NCBI GenBank assembly: GCA_949316495.1
Contig: OX439002.1
Coordinates: forward strand, 14,068,001 to 14,132,000
Direction of reading: 5' to 3'
Length of the DNA stretch: 64,000 nt
DNA from: Amphiduros pacificus
Taxonomy: Eukaryota > Annelida > Polychaeta > Phyllodocida > Hesionidae
Shown here: positions 30,001 to 38,398 of the stretch, one piece after another
Layout of the letters: the number at the start of each line of letters is the position of its first letter
How positions within the stretch are numbered: the first letter of the stretch is position 1
Notes under the pieces: generated by a model
What the model was told of the DNA's origin: nothing
The model's database searches: none
What the model saw: only the letters and a program-made list of their open reading frames with translations
Made by a program: the position numbers and the translations under genes

Positions 30001-32085
30001 TCACTATTTCTCTCAACTCTGAGCATTCCAAGCCATACTTTGTTCAATGTGTGTCCTTTCCATTCAAAAACATTTTATATTTGTCAAAGATAATAGAACA
30101 ATAAAAACAAGGTATTTTTCATTTAAATTTTTTTTTTATCACAGAAAAAGTTGTTGAATACACCAGTAACAATAATGTAGAAAATTAGTTATTAACCTGG
30201 GACAACAACTTCAAAACTGGGAGAGCTTAGTATAATAATAGAGATATGAATCTGACAAAAAAGACATGATCGTCATAGACATCTTTAACTCTTCTTACAA
30301 TTATGTCTTTAATTTTTCATTTATCTTGAACAGTAATGATTGTTATTCATTTTAAAGAACTGACTGGCAAAGTAATACTTATGTAGAAAGGCTAAACATG
30401 TTCATTAGGATTTGATAGGAATGGACAGATTGACAAGAAAACAGCTTGAATTGGTTGGCTCTGAATTTGTACAGAAAGGATAGAAGGTTGGGAAGGCCTG
30501 GTCAGGGGCCATGGATTCCATGCATTGAAATCCCAAGTTTCACTTTCACTTTCTAAGAAATACTAGTTCTTGTTCTATTGCATTTTCAAAGTCTTAAGTA
30601 CTTTCAAGCAAATCCATATATACCAAAACAAGAAAATATTTTTTACAAGCTCATAGCTTAAAATTTGTATTTCAGAAAACTGACTACATTTTGCTTGATG
30701 GAAATGTTATCAAATTTTAAAAATATTTTCTACATTCAATGTTAAATCAAAGTGACAAAATCAAGTGGGAGATGTGAAGAGGTCAAATGTTTAAATTAAA
30801 CTTTTAACTCTTAACAAGTCAACATTTTGATCAAATAAGCAATTGTACTGATATTCAGGTATGAAATAAATCTTCATCCTACCTGTTTCAAGTTCTCCAT
30901 CTGACAGATTATCTTCATCCTGCTGGAAGAAAACATAAGCATTAAACATAGCTGGAAGGAACTGACCTTTAAGGCTTTTGCTATTTGCACCAAAAGGCCA
31001 TGTTAGATAAATGGGTTCAGTTATAAACCACTGAACAACAGCGTACCATTTTTGGAATCAGACACAGGAATTTAAATGTTTTCAGATCGAACTAAATAAT
31101 TACTTAGTGTACCACAAAATTGTATTTTAAACCATATTTGGATTACTTGCTTGGGTCTAAATAAGATGTTATGTTATTTATTACAAATTTAAAATTAACA
31201 TGTCTAAGTTGGTTCTTATTTAAATCTAAATTTCTGTGCAAATTCAAATTCTGTACAACTCAATAAAACACTGGCCAGTTACTGTTCAGTCATGTGAGGC
31301 TGTGACAGCCATCATACTTATAACCAATCACTCATGTAATTGTTTATAGATCTTAATCTAGGACACCTTTCAATTTTAATTTCTTATTTACTCTCTACTG
31401 ATAAGGTTGATACTGGTCCAAGAAGTGTTTTTTAACCATTCAACTTTGACTGGTTACTCTACCATGTTGCCCTCTGGTGGACTTTGTTGACATTAGACCA
31501 GAATTCACTTCAATTTTTGTTTCCAAGTCCATGTGATGGTTTGCATAATATTCATACAATGAATAGAGAAGTTCTCACTTGCATTAGGTCTCAGTTTTAC
31601 AACATCAGTAATTTGACCTAATTATTGAGGTCCCACTAGGTTTGTCCAAAGGGGGCCACATGATTGAAATGCAGACAATGCTAAGACAATCACCCAGTCT
31701 TAAGGCAAACACTCTACAGATTTAGTTAATTCAGCCAGAGTAGCTCTTGTTTATAGTGTTTTGCTTGGAGATTATGAAAGAAGTGACAAATTTATCTCAA
31801 GACTCAACACAAACTACTGCACTAATTAAAGCTCATAGACTCTTATATCTATGAGCTTTAATTATGCACTGATTCGGAGATGAGATCAGACTTCAAGTTC
31901 GATGCTGAGAGGCAAAGGTCCATGATTGTCAATGATTCACTGGCGGAGCCTGGACTGAGGTGGTCGTCGACATTCCATGATTCGGTGAGCATAAACATCA
32001 TAGAACGGCTAATTAATCATAACATTACCTTGTACTCAACATGTAGTTCTTCCTCGCTGTCGCTGGAACTGCTGCTATTACCCAT
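31..32085 (-). CDS. ZZEF1: ZZEF1 orthologue, zinc finger ZZ-type and EF-hand domain protein (68 exons, 3' end outside window)
   Basis: Large multidomain protein. Human ZZEF1 is reported to read histone H3 tails and SUMO through its ZZ fingers; that is family knowledge. I linked 68 coding exons on the minus strand by resemblance to remembered human ZZEF1 and by splice sites. All intron phases agree, giving 8,309 coding nt, about 2,769 codons. Human ZZEF1 is about 2,960 aa; roughly 100 C-terminal residues lie left of position 1. Domain order: MGN N-terminus (myristoylation-like), EF-hand, DOC/APC10, a further beta-sandwich-like region, first CUB-like region, two ZZ fingers, helical C-terminal region, second CUB-like region. 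The start at 32083-32085 is chosen because it gives [13 protein letters not shown], matching the human MGN-Ser/Glu start, followed by a good donor. Introns are GT-AG except one GC-AG (donor at 7478-7479). Exon coordinates are in the block entries. The promoter and 5' UTR were not identified. Confidence 0.95.
752..1629 (-). repeat. 40-bp minisatellite, about 22 copies, spanning a ZZEF1 exon end and splice donor
   Basis: Each unit on the minus strand contains TCTATGCCCCATACAACCTT then CAG|GTAAGCACC, i.e. the last coding bases of ZZEF1 exon 67 followed by its donor. The copy nearest the exon (donor at 1602-1603) is the real one; the others run down the intron. Copies are 90-100% alike, including rare lost donors (GTGAAGG or GTACATG variants). 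Reading past the true donor meets TAA at once in the exon frame. Confidence 0.95.
2140..2235 (-). repeat. tRNA-derived relic or SINE head
   Basis: On the minus strand, ATAAATTGGTAGAATGC resembles a tRNA box A (TRGYNNARNNGG) and CTGGTTCAGACCC a box B; CTGGC and GCCAG can pair as an acceptor-like stem. It is too degenerate to be a working tRNA. It lies in the ZZEF1 intron between exons 65 and 66. Confidence 0.4.
8383..8388 (-). terminator. polyadenylation signal of the forkhead gene
   Basis: On the minus strand this reads AATAAA, about 140 bp after the forkhead stop codon (8529-8531). It is the first canonical signal downstream, so it probably ends this nested transcript inside the ZZEF1 intron. 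Confidence 0.55.
8529..9718 (-). CDS. forkhead (Fox) transcription factor nested in a ZZEF1 intron
   Basis: Sequence-specific nuclear transcription factor. The main exon 8529-9578 encodes 349 aa. The forkhead domain lies at about residues 190-285: [14 protein letters not shown] (helix 1), [30 protein letters not shown] (recognition helix) and [16 protein letters not shown]. It keeps the Asn, Arg and His base-contact residues. Oddities: Thr replaces the near-invariant Asn in RHNLS, and one residue is missing in the turn before the recognition helix. The NGKGxxWAI wing resembles FoxQ2, but I cannot fix the subfamily. The N-terminus is rich in Tyr, Gln, Ser and Pro, like an activation region. 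A splice acceptor lies just before the first ATG of this exon, and a donor at 9714-9715 follows an exon ending in ATG (9716-9718), so translation may begin in the upstream exon and add one Met. No intron interrupts the forkhead domain. Confidence 0.93.
11600..15899 (-). other. ZZEF1: ZZEF1 exons 36-48: helical stretch and two ZZ zinc fingers
   Basis: Coding exons: 15814-15899, 15574-15714, 15310-15369, 15049-15128, 14784-14892, 14474-14655, 14082-14212, 13724-13878, 13174-13400, 12918-13031, 12589-12632, 12036-12263, 11600-11712. Exon 44 encodes ZZ finger 1: [30 protein letters not shown] and a final DDHEMVHM, with the CxxC, CxxC, CxxC and His ligands intact. Compared with human it carries an insert (about eight residues, TYTGCSKT) before the DDHEM end. 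Exons 45-46 encode ZZ finger 2: [30 protein letters not shown], then [16 protein letters not shown]. In humans these fingers bind histone H3 tail and SUMO. The exon 44 donor is set at 13173 because the next exon needs phase 2. Exon 47 aligns with human PYIHNYSWLLFAALALYS. Confidence 0.94.
16119..20463 (-). other. ZZEF1: ZZEF1 exons 25-35: first CUB-like region
   Basis: Coding exons: 20393-20463, 20201-20308, 19869-20091, 18638-18849, 18333-18518, 18085-18189, 17592-17825, 17280-17391, 16731-16867, 16444-16532, 16119-16240. Exon 25 gives [20 protein letters not shown] (human GAAIFFPNRQTRRNHLFTMM). Exons 30-32 form a CUB-like beta-sandwich: [29 protein letters not shown], then [20 protein letters not shown]. 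The acceptor of exon 31 is placed before ATCTACAGT, not after it, because this keeps phase and restores the IYSCPGA strand. Exon 35 uses the upstream acceptor at 16241, which gives LLQRCRQ matching human FIQACRKQ. Exon 28 has a low-complexity Ser/Thr/Lys stretch with little conservation. The end of exon 27 is the template of a 42-bp minisatellite. Confidence 0.92.
19046..19898 (-). repeat. 42-bp minisatellite, about 20 copies, spanning a ZZEF1 exon end and splice donor
   Basis: Units on the minus strand read CAGACTGTTCTTGTTAAAT followed by GTAAGTAACATCC, which is the end of ZZEF1 exon 27 plus its donor. The true donor is GTGAGT at 19867-19868; most downstream copies carry the stronger GTAAGT. 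Units vary by a few bases (AGTCTG, AGCCTG, ATAAAC). An in-frame TAA follows the donor, so longer exons would be truncated. Confidence 0.93.
20490..22335 (-). mobile_element. 5'-truncated CR1/L2-like LINE in a ZZEF1 intron
   Basis: A non-LTR retrotransposon copy lies in the same orientation as ZZEF1 between exons 24 and 25. It holds the reverse transcriptase and C-terminal part only; the endonuclease half is missing, as usual for incomplete reverse transcription. The 3' end has GCGCTATATAAGTCG followed by (TTA)n, seen as (AAT)n at 20494-20517 on the plus strand. The coding frame continues upstream of 22144 with [13 protein letters not shown] in another frame, so there is one frame slip near 22190. 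The left limit near 22335 is where coding similarity stops; I could not identify target-site duplications. Confidence 0.88.
20537..22144 (-). CDS. LINE reverse transcriptase, open over 535 codons
   Basis: Reverse transcriptase that would copy the element's RNA at the target site. Motifs in order: [19 protein letters not shown], motif [35 protein letters not shown], catalytic YADD in [19 protein letters not shown], and the C-terminal [11 protein letters not shown] and [13 protein letters not shown] blocks typical of the CR1/L2/Rex group of the jockey superfamily. No stop codon interrupts 1.6 kb, so the copy is fairly young, but it has no intact upstream part. This is an element gene, not a host gene. 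Confidence 0.9.
   Translation of the reverse strand: MLSDAEVRKIIKESAKKSCELDPIPTWLLNECLGSLLPLIKAIINKSISLGNVPDELKMAIIRPLIKKLGLELIKKNYRPVSNLAYLSKLIERAVATQFVGHLVRNKIQGLFQSAYKEFHSTETALLKVQNDILMDIDNGKTVMLVLLDLSAAFDTIDHEILLNRLEKRCGITGIALKWFRSYLSNRKQCVIIDSKRSENMNIKYGVPQGSVLGPLLFTAYMEPLSDIIGNYGLKHHIYADDTQLYITIDPKSDETRNRSCIEMESCIKEVKKFLLENKMKLNDGKTEMLLCGKSSDFKNKNVPEEILVGETKIPRSYAVKDLGVMLDQEISMKSQIKKMCKNGFFHVKKLSRIRNCLDEKTTNTLAHAFVTSTLDYGNALLAGLPECELSKLQKLQNAAARVVGKLKKRDHITQKLIELHWLPVKARIDFKIALLTWKVQNGYAPKYLSNLLEYKQLGKGLRSNDNNEYIIPKTNMKSYGDRAFMVYAPRIWNALPLEVKNCKTVENFKKKLKTFLFRKHYLNELNEALRADLV
22435..27119 (-). other. ZZEF1: ZZEF1 exons 11-24: region after the DOC domain
   Basis: Coding exons: 26988-27119, 26351-26467, 26068-26174, 25266-25346, 25049-25150, 24737-24822, 24565-24620, 24061-24150, 23807-23912, 23515-23637, 23033-23131, 22823-22926, 22664-22739, 22435-22546. 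Readable anchors to human ZZEF1 include [61 protein letters not shown] and [19 protein letters not shown]. Exons 15-20 look like a second beta-sandwich, with a [11 protein letters not shown] strand followed by [19 protein letters not shown], as in DOC/F5-8C folds; that fold call is inference. The intron between exons 13 and 14 holds a 35-bp minisatellite. No broken exon or frame slip was seen. Confidence 0.9.
25567..25999. repeat. 35-bp intronic minisatellite, about 12 copies
   Basis: Unit is about cttgtgatacttcatacca followed by gtgacatcattattta. Units ending the first block in tacttca and tatttca alternate over much of the array, giving a 70-bp higher-order period. It sits in the ZZEF1 intron between exons 13 and 14, starting about 70 bp past the exon 13 donor; it does not include the exon end. 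Confidence 0.93.
27259..32085 (-). other. ZZEF1: ZZEF1 exons 1-10: N-terminus, EF-hand and DOC/APC10 domain
   Basis: Coding exons (high to low): 32029-32085, 30883-30922, 29864-29942, 29408-29561, 29134-29278, 28754-28818, 28199-28322, 27699-28020, 27479-27531, 27259-27337. Exons 1-2 give an acidic Ser/Glu N-terminus starting MGN, so N-myristoylation is possible. Exon 4 carries [15 protein letters not shown], matching human FRWLEERLGRGEE. Exon 5 holds an EF-hand loop [14 protein letters not shown] with Asp at 1, Glu at 3, Asp at 5, Thr at 7 and Asp at 9, so calcium binding is plausible. Exons 8-10 form the DOC/APC10 jelly-roll: [19 protein letters not shown], then [12 protein letters not shown] and [19 protein letters not shown], nearly identical to human. 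DOC folds in APC10 bind substrates and partners. Intron 1 (30923-32028) contains a perfect hairpin and a tRNA-like relic. Confidence 0.93.
31823..31864. repeat. perfect 17-bp hairpin in ZZEF1 intron 1
   Basis: taattaaagctcataga (31823-31839), 8-bp loop, then its exact complement (31848-31864). It could be a MITE end pair or a structured RNA; function unknown. Confidence 0.8.
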
Positions 32086-32858
32086 ATTTTCAGTATATGG
32101 GGGTAAAGTTTTGCAGCAAATCCAAAATCTTACCAAAGAAGAGGAAGTGAATAGACTAGTATCTTATTATCTCAAGACATTGAAGAGTTCCACCCGACCA
32201 ATTTTAACACACAGAGGGCACCACTAACGAACCAGGCGTAATGCCAGGTGGAAAGTGATGCAAAGGAAGCACGACAAAAATTCCCACACATGGGAAACGA
32301 GCTAAATAATATTATTTTATATATATTTATTTAAACTGGAAAATTAAACAATAATATTGGTGGCATAACATACTTAACGAGTCTTTGTGTTGAGAGCCCC
32401 TGGTGGTTCATTATGTATGTTCAAAAGTCTCAGAATGGGGAACTTGTGAGTGGAGTAGGATTCTGTCTCAATCCCTTTTAAAAGTAGGAATAGAAAGTTC
32501 AGGAGAGAGTTTAGGCCATTGCATACGGCACAGTAATCAAGATTTGGATCGGGAACGAGATTACTTTGTGAGAAGATACCAATCATTGTCTTCATGAATT
32601 TGATCAATATATTTTGTTCAATATATTTTAACATTTTAGCAGAGCTATATAAAAAAATATTTTGCAAAATATTATTTTTGTCTTAACATCCCTTGAAAAT
32701 GGTGTGGTGAGAAATGAAGGACGCAAGCAAATTAATTCTGGACGTTAATTGTCTGAGCTTCAGCCCACTGCCTCAAAGAGGGGATCGCCACAGCATAAAA
32801 AAAGCTTCATAAGTGGATGGCAACAGTCAAATCAAGATATTGTGATACATTACAATAA

Positions 32859-33436
32859 TGGGGCCCCCATAGGGTTTTAGGATTATTGGATTTTTGGCCT
32901 AAAAAAGAGGGATTATTGGATTTTTGGGGTGAAATATCTGGGATTTTTGGAGACACCCAATGAGCAGCAAGAGTTAATTAGTGAGGAATTATCTCAGTTG
33001 TCATTTACTAGTGACACAAGGGCCACTAGGCCTAAAAGAGTTTCAAAAAAAAGGAAAGACACAGATTACTTTTTTTACTAATTTTGAATATGTTCAAAAG
33101 GATTGGGTGTCTCCGTATCACTATAACAGTGAGATTACTGTTAATTTCAAACTCTGTGGGCTCAAGTGGACTCTGCAAGTACATTTTGTAATGTGGCATG
33201 ACCTGTGTGAAACACTAAATATCATGTTATATCATGCATGTTATGTAATTCATTGCCAAATAAATTTGTACTAAATGTAAACATATTTTAGGATTTTTTG
33301 TTTTATACTTTTGGATTTTTAGATTTGAGGGGAAAAATATTTAAGGATTTTTGGCTACAAAAGATAAGGATTTTTGGATTTTTAGGTAAAAAAGGGGGAT
33401 TATTGGGTTTATCATACCCCCCCTATGGGGGCCCCA
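32859..33436. mobile_element. 578-bp MITE-like element with 16-bp terminal inverted repeats
   Basis: Ends tggggcccccataggg (32859-32874) and its exact complement (33421-33436). Both flanks read ATAA, a possible 4-bp target duplication. Inside are sub-terminal repeats of ggattattggatttttgg. A 97-codon ORF inside resembles nothing I know. The superfamily is undecided. Confidence 0.7.
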
Positions 33437-33969
33437 ATAATTGTGTTTGTTATTAATTATTGCATGGTATAAACCAATGTTTTTTGTTTTTGTTTTCTTT
33501 TCATATACACATTTTTTTTCAAATCAGGGTCAGTATGTTATCTATATCTTAATGTAACTAAGCCTTTTGGGGAACTTTAATTATAATGCAGACTAAATTG
33601 TGGCATGTTGGATACAACGAGAATATTGGGCGAACATGGGAAGAATGTACATATGCATGTAGAAATGTATGGCTTGTTGAAAACCTATTGACGGAGAACG
33701 AGTGATACAAGAGTCGTGATTTAAATATGATGGGCAGTGATCTAGAAACAGTGGATTTCAAGTACTGTTTTTCAAATTTCTCCCTAAAACAGGGATCACA
33801 ATCCCCTTTTCAAAATCTCCCCCTTCTGCATCATCCCTAAGAGTGAGGGTATCAAAAATTCAGCTTGTCCTAAATCAGGGTACCAATAATGATAGAATAT
33901 TTGCCTAAATCAGGCTCTGGGGTTTTCAGTTCCATCCCAGCCTCCGCGGGTTAAAATCATGAGAGTACA

Positions 33970-33988
33970 CCCCCCCCCCCCCCCCCCC
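33970..33988. repeat. poly(C) tract
   Basis: Nineteen consecutive C between the lectin 3' end and the ZZEF1 start; length may be unstable or an assembly estimate. Confidence 0.95.
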
Positions 33989-34067
33989 GGGGACTGTAAT
34001 CCAAACATAGACAAAGTCTTGCCTGATTCTTAATGAATGTCAAACAAATCTTACTTTGTTAGACAAT

Positions 34068-34073
34068 TTTATT
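34068..34073 (-). terminator. candidate polyadenylation signal of the lectin gene
   Basis: Minus-strand AATAAA about 300 bp after the lectin stop codon. It is the first canonical hexamer I see downstream on that strand. No transcript evidence. Confidence 0.35.
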
Positions 34074-34372
34074 AAGTTAAATATGCTACATCTAACTTAC
34101 AATAGTCATGAGACGAAATTCAGTTCTGATAACAAAATCTAATCTTATGTTTTCAACATTTACTAGATATACTGTGCAAAAATAATGTTTTGACAAACAG
34201 AAAAGCTAATTATTCTGTACGCTTTCCAATAAAAGTCAGGCAGTATCTCTCATCATATGAAATTAATATCAAAATATTTCCAAATCACATAATATGTCAA
34301 CATAATACAGATAAACAGAGGAAGCTCAATAGTGGCGCCCCCTGGTTGGGTTGCAGCTCCCTCTAGAGTGAA

Positions 34373-35308
34373 ATTTCGCAGACGACTTGGTGTTCTGCCC
34401 AACACGCCACGTCTCCCCAGTTGTATGCCTCGGCGGAATACACAGCCAGGCAACTGAATCGATCATCATTATGCACTGATGCTAAAACACAAGAAAACGG
34501 CTTTGAGATTATAATAGGTGTTGAATTGTTTTAGCTATCATTGAAACCATATGGTAACTTCTTTTTCCACGTAAACTTTTATATTCAAAAGCTAAAATGT
34601 TATTTGAAAGTTAAAAAAAAATGTTCTGAAGTTGTGATTTTTACATTCCATATTTTGAAAGAATGCAGTCAGAAAAATCTATTTCTTGAAAGCTTTAATT
34701 CATAAGTCCTCAACATCAATTGCCATGCATGTAGTGAAACTCAGATTTATTACATGAATATGTAATTTTAGAGAATCATTTGTCATACTTTGGATCCAGT
34801 ATTGATAGGTGAGAAGTTTTTCAGTAGCTTCCCACATCCACATCCCTGTTCCAATCTGCCTTCTACCACTCGTCCAGAACCGAGACAGCGAACCTATACC
34901 TGAAACCAATATGACATAAACAAATAAAGTGTCAAATAAATGAATGTCTGATATTACGATATTTGCAGCCCTTTGTGTTCAAATGATTAATCAAACATCA
35001 AAATGACTCCGTCCCTTGTATTGGGCATAACATAAGAAAATGAAATAATAAAAAAAAAAAAAACTTTTTCTACTCCTTTTCCCGTCCTTTATCTCATACC
35101 TCTTTCAATGAGCAGTAGTTTTTGCATATACTCCTGTTCTGCCTCACTCTCTATTGACAACAAGTGGGATTTTGAAGATAATCTTTTGCAAATGGATACA
35201 GCTTCTGTCCAGTTGGCAAGAATGTTTCTGAAAATCGCATAAAACAACTGATAATACATGACGAATTTAGACAACACAATTTTATGTGTACGTATGACGT
35301 ATATTCAC

Positions 35309-35377
<69 letters not shown>

Positions 35378-37499
35378 CTTGGAAAGTAAGGAAATGTCAC
35401 GTTTCAGAGTTTACCTGTCCACAAGCCGATAGCAGGACCTGAGTTCCTTGATGTGCTTGAAGCCCTCTGCTCTGAGTGGACAGTTGGGTTGAGCCTCCAG
35501 ACGCTCCCTCCCTTCAGGCACACTATAACCTGGACCAGGACCTCGAGCTCCTGCAAAACATGTCTGATGTTTAGTTCACAATTTTCTCTAATTGTGCCTC
35601 GCATATACAGTTGTGCATATATTATCTGCAATACAGTATATAAGATCACATGTTTGAGGATACTGAATTACACTCACCAGTATTGAATTGCATCGGGCTA
35701 TACTCACGACTGTTGGAGGATGTAGAGTTATACTCACGACTGTTGGAGGATATAGAGTTATACTCACGACTGTTGGAGGATGTAGAGTTATACTCACGAC
35801 TGTTGGAGGATGTAGAGTTATACTCACGACTGTTGGAGGATGTAGAGTTATACTCACGGCTGTTGGAGGATGTAGAGTTATACTCACGACTGTTGGAGGA
35901 TGTAGAGTTATACTCGCTGTTGTTGGAGGATGTAGAGTTATACTCACGGCTGTTGGAGGATGTAGAGTTATACTCACGGCTGTTGGAGGATGTAGAGTTA
36001 TACTCACGGCTGTTGGAGGATGTAGAGTTATACTCACGGCTGTTGGAGGATGTAGAGTTATACTCACGACTGTTGGAGGATGTAGAGTTATACTCACGAC
36101 TGTTGGAGGATGTAGAGTTATACTCACGACTGTTGGAGGATGTAGAGTTATACTCACGGCTGTTGGAGGATGTAGAGTTATACTCACGGCTGTTGGAGGA
36201 TGTAGAGTTATACTCACGGCTGTTGGAGGGTGTAGAGTTATACTCACGGCTGTTGGACGATACCGCTCCCAGCTTGGCCTGCAAGGAATCTATAAGCCGT
36301 TGTTGAGCCGACAGATCAGCTTGTGTGTCCGATAACTTTGCTTCCAGTTGTCTCATTCGTTGCTGCATGCTGACCTACTCAAATATTTAGATTTTATTTA
36401 CATTTTCAATTTGGGTGCATTCAAGTTTGTTAAGAAATGGACGCTATAGATTATTAAAATTTAAATTAATTTGGGGGAATATGCAAAGAAGAAAATTTCA
36501 ATTCATTCACATTTCCATAAGTGGAGTCAGATGGGATAGACCTTACACTTGTGTTTCTGTCAGATTCTATCTGTCCACAACGAATGACATTAAACATCAC
36601 ATCTCAACATATCCCGGTTGGCATGACAACCATGTGAACTTCGTGATGAGGGATAATCTATTAATTACTTCCACATTTTACAATTTCTAATGAACAAGAT
36701 TTACAATATATTTTAAAATTTCTTAAATTGAAAAAGTTGTAGTTGACTCCAAGGTGGTTAATAGATTTGATAAATCCATAACAGGATTGTTCACATATGG
36801 ACCCACAAGTGTTTTAGGTTTAAGCTACTTGAGGTCCGACCTGTCAAGGAGTTGGGATACTGTCATACTGGAGGAATTGTCCTTCTTTTGAACAAAAACA
36901 TGTTTACTGCGCAAATAAACATAATGGGGGGAAAAGGGTAATTTCATTTGAAGAACTGTTTTTATTTTGTTTGTTATTGTATCACAGGAGGATAATCCCC
37001 TCAAAAGAGTTTGGACATGATATTTCTCCTTCTGCTCATTCGTTATTATCCAGGGGGTCAAGTTTGACCAGCGGAATTGCACACTTACAGGGGAAATAGC
37101 CCGGGGGAAATAGTCATCATTCATCAGGGCTTGAGCAGATCCAGATGTATAGTGTCTTAATTTTGCATTTTAATTTGCATGGGAGTTATCATTGCAAGTT
37201 TTTTTCTCGAAGCGGAATATATTCATTATTTCAGGAGGGAAATATACATATCTTAAAATGGAGTAGCTTTTTGCATCAGATTTTGAAAAAAAAAGTTTTG
37301 AAATGATGACTTTTCAGGCAGTCAGCTTACAAGCAGAATTTGAGGGTGGATTCTGCGACACCATTATCCAAGATTATCCAGGATTACAAAAGGAAATGCC
37401 ACTTACCCTGCCAGCTCTGGGCTTCTTCCTCTCGGTCCATCCTGGGGTTGCCAGGACAACCAATAACAATAGAACTTGTACAATTCTCTGCTTAGACAT
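34373..37499 (-). CDS. secreted coiled-coil C-type lectin, six exons, 237 aa
   Basis: Exons: 37407-37499, 36248-36374, 35415-35550, 35100-35227, 34789-34899, 34373-34491. They join in phase to 714 nt with stop at 34373-34375. Exon 1 is a signal peptide: MSKQR, then the hydrophobic core IVQVLLLLVVLATPG. Exon 2 is a heptad-like coiled coil (MRQLEAKLSDTQADLSAQQ, then LIDSLQAKL), suggesting oligomers. Exons 3-6 form the C-type lectin fold: NCP...SCYRLVD, NWTEAVSICKRLSSKSHLLS, FWTSGRRQIGTGMWMWE, then CLAVYSAEAYNWGDVACWAE and VVCEISL, with the six-cysteine pattern. The calcium/sugar motifs EPN or QPD are absent and WND is WGD, so classical calcium-dependent sugar binding is doubtful. It is probably extracellular; ligand unknown. 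The exon 2 donor is the template of a 30-bp minisatellite that could add in-frame repeats. Confidence 0.9.
35311..35376. repeat. (TA)33 microsatellite
   Basis: Uninterrupted TA repeat in the lectin intron between exons 3 and 4. Confidence 0.98.
35654..36256 (-). repeat. 30-bp minisatellite, about 20 copies, spanning the lectin exon 2 end and splice donor
   Basis: Units read on the minus strand CCAACAGCC then GTGAGTATAACTCTACATC. The first copy is the true end of exon 2 (donor 36246-36247). The unit is a multiple of three and the frame stays open through the whole array, encoding SREYNSTSSN repeats. Nearly every copy keeps a GTGAGT donor in the same phase; one copy has CGAGTA and has lost it. 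Confidence 0.95.
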
Positions 37500-38347
37500 T
37501 GTATAATCGTATTAGTAACTTTCTCTTTCCAGAATCAGACTCTCATACAGATTGTACATACGTGGACGTGTCTCGTATATCACAAAGGCTGGGAGACACT
37601 GACACTCATCTGGGGCCCTATATGGGGCAATCACAATCTAAATCGGATCTTGTCTCAAATACATCACATCAATGTTAATTAATTTAAAACCAAATCTATA
37701 GAAATCTGTAGCCTTTTTAATTTCCAATCATGTTTTTCTTCACACTAAATTGAATATTTTATAACAAAGTGTACTCTTTTTGGGTCCCCATCTGGATCAT
37801 GATGTGAGATTTGGAACCACGGATTGCAACCTGATACCAGTGTGTGAACACCAAGGAGACTGCAGGGGTACATAGCAGGGGTTGCTATTCGGGGGGCGGG
37901 GTAATAATCCGCATAGCAAGGCGACCCCTGGGGGAGTGACATATCCACATGCCTGTCATATTTCATAACGCCTTCAGATGACAGGGCCCAAACCGCTCGC
38001 CAAAATTATATCACCCCAAACAAGGTGTTGTTTATCAGTTAAGTACGATCTACTGAACGGAATCTACCCCAGACTCACTTACACATAGGGTCTTAAAATA
38101 TTTTACCTAATCCTTGAACATACAATGTTATATTTTGGACGTTAAACCATTCACATTTATACTCATACTGTATTATTTTATCATATTAGATACGTGTTGT
38201 GACCAGATGAAGAACTGGCTGTTTAAAAGTGAAAGATACTACCCCATTTTACCTTGTTGCATATGACATGAAGGGGTGTTTGTAATGCCACCTTTTCTGT
38301 CTCCATCCTTTTAGTCAGGGGGTACATGAATTAAAGTATACTCCTCT

Positions 38348-38398
38348 CCCCCCCCCCCCCAAAAAAAAATAATAATAAAAAATAAAATAAAAATAAAA
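38348..38398. repeat. poly(C) followed by A-rich low-complexity tract
   Basis: A run of C, then A, then aataaaataaaa-type repeats. It could be the tail of a degraded retroposon; no other evidence. Confidence 0.8.

Larger units (their letters stand above)
32086..34067. other. intergenic region between ZZEF1 and the lectin
   Basis: Apart from the 578-bp inverted-repeat element and the poly(C) tract I see no gene. Because ZZEF1 begins at 32085, its promoter should lie at the left side of this stretch, but there is no clear TATA box. A 97-codon minus ORF at 32374-32667 looks random. Confidence 0.5.

Noticed and set aside
32374-32667. 97-codon minus ORF with NLDYCAVCNG, loosely like a LINE C-terminus
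   Set aside because: Only a few residues match; no reverse transcriptase motif around it.
35650-36335. Long plus-strand ORFs of about 215 codons over the lectin array
   Set aside because: They are frames of a 30-bp tandem repeat whose meaningful strand is minus; no flanking plus-strand coding signal.
36825-37124. 99-codon minus ORF in lectin intron 1
   Set aside because: Including it is unnecessary: exon 1 and exon 2 already join in phase, and it has no recognisable domain.
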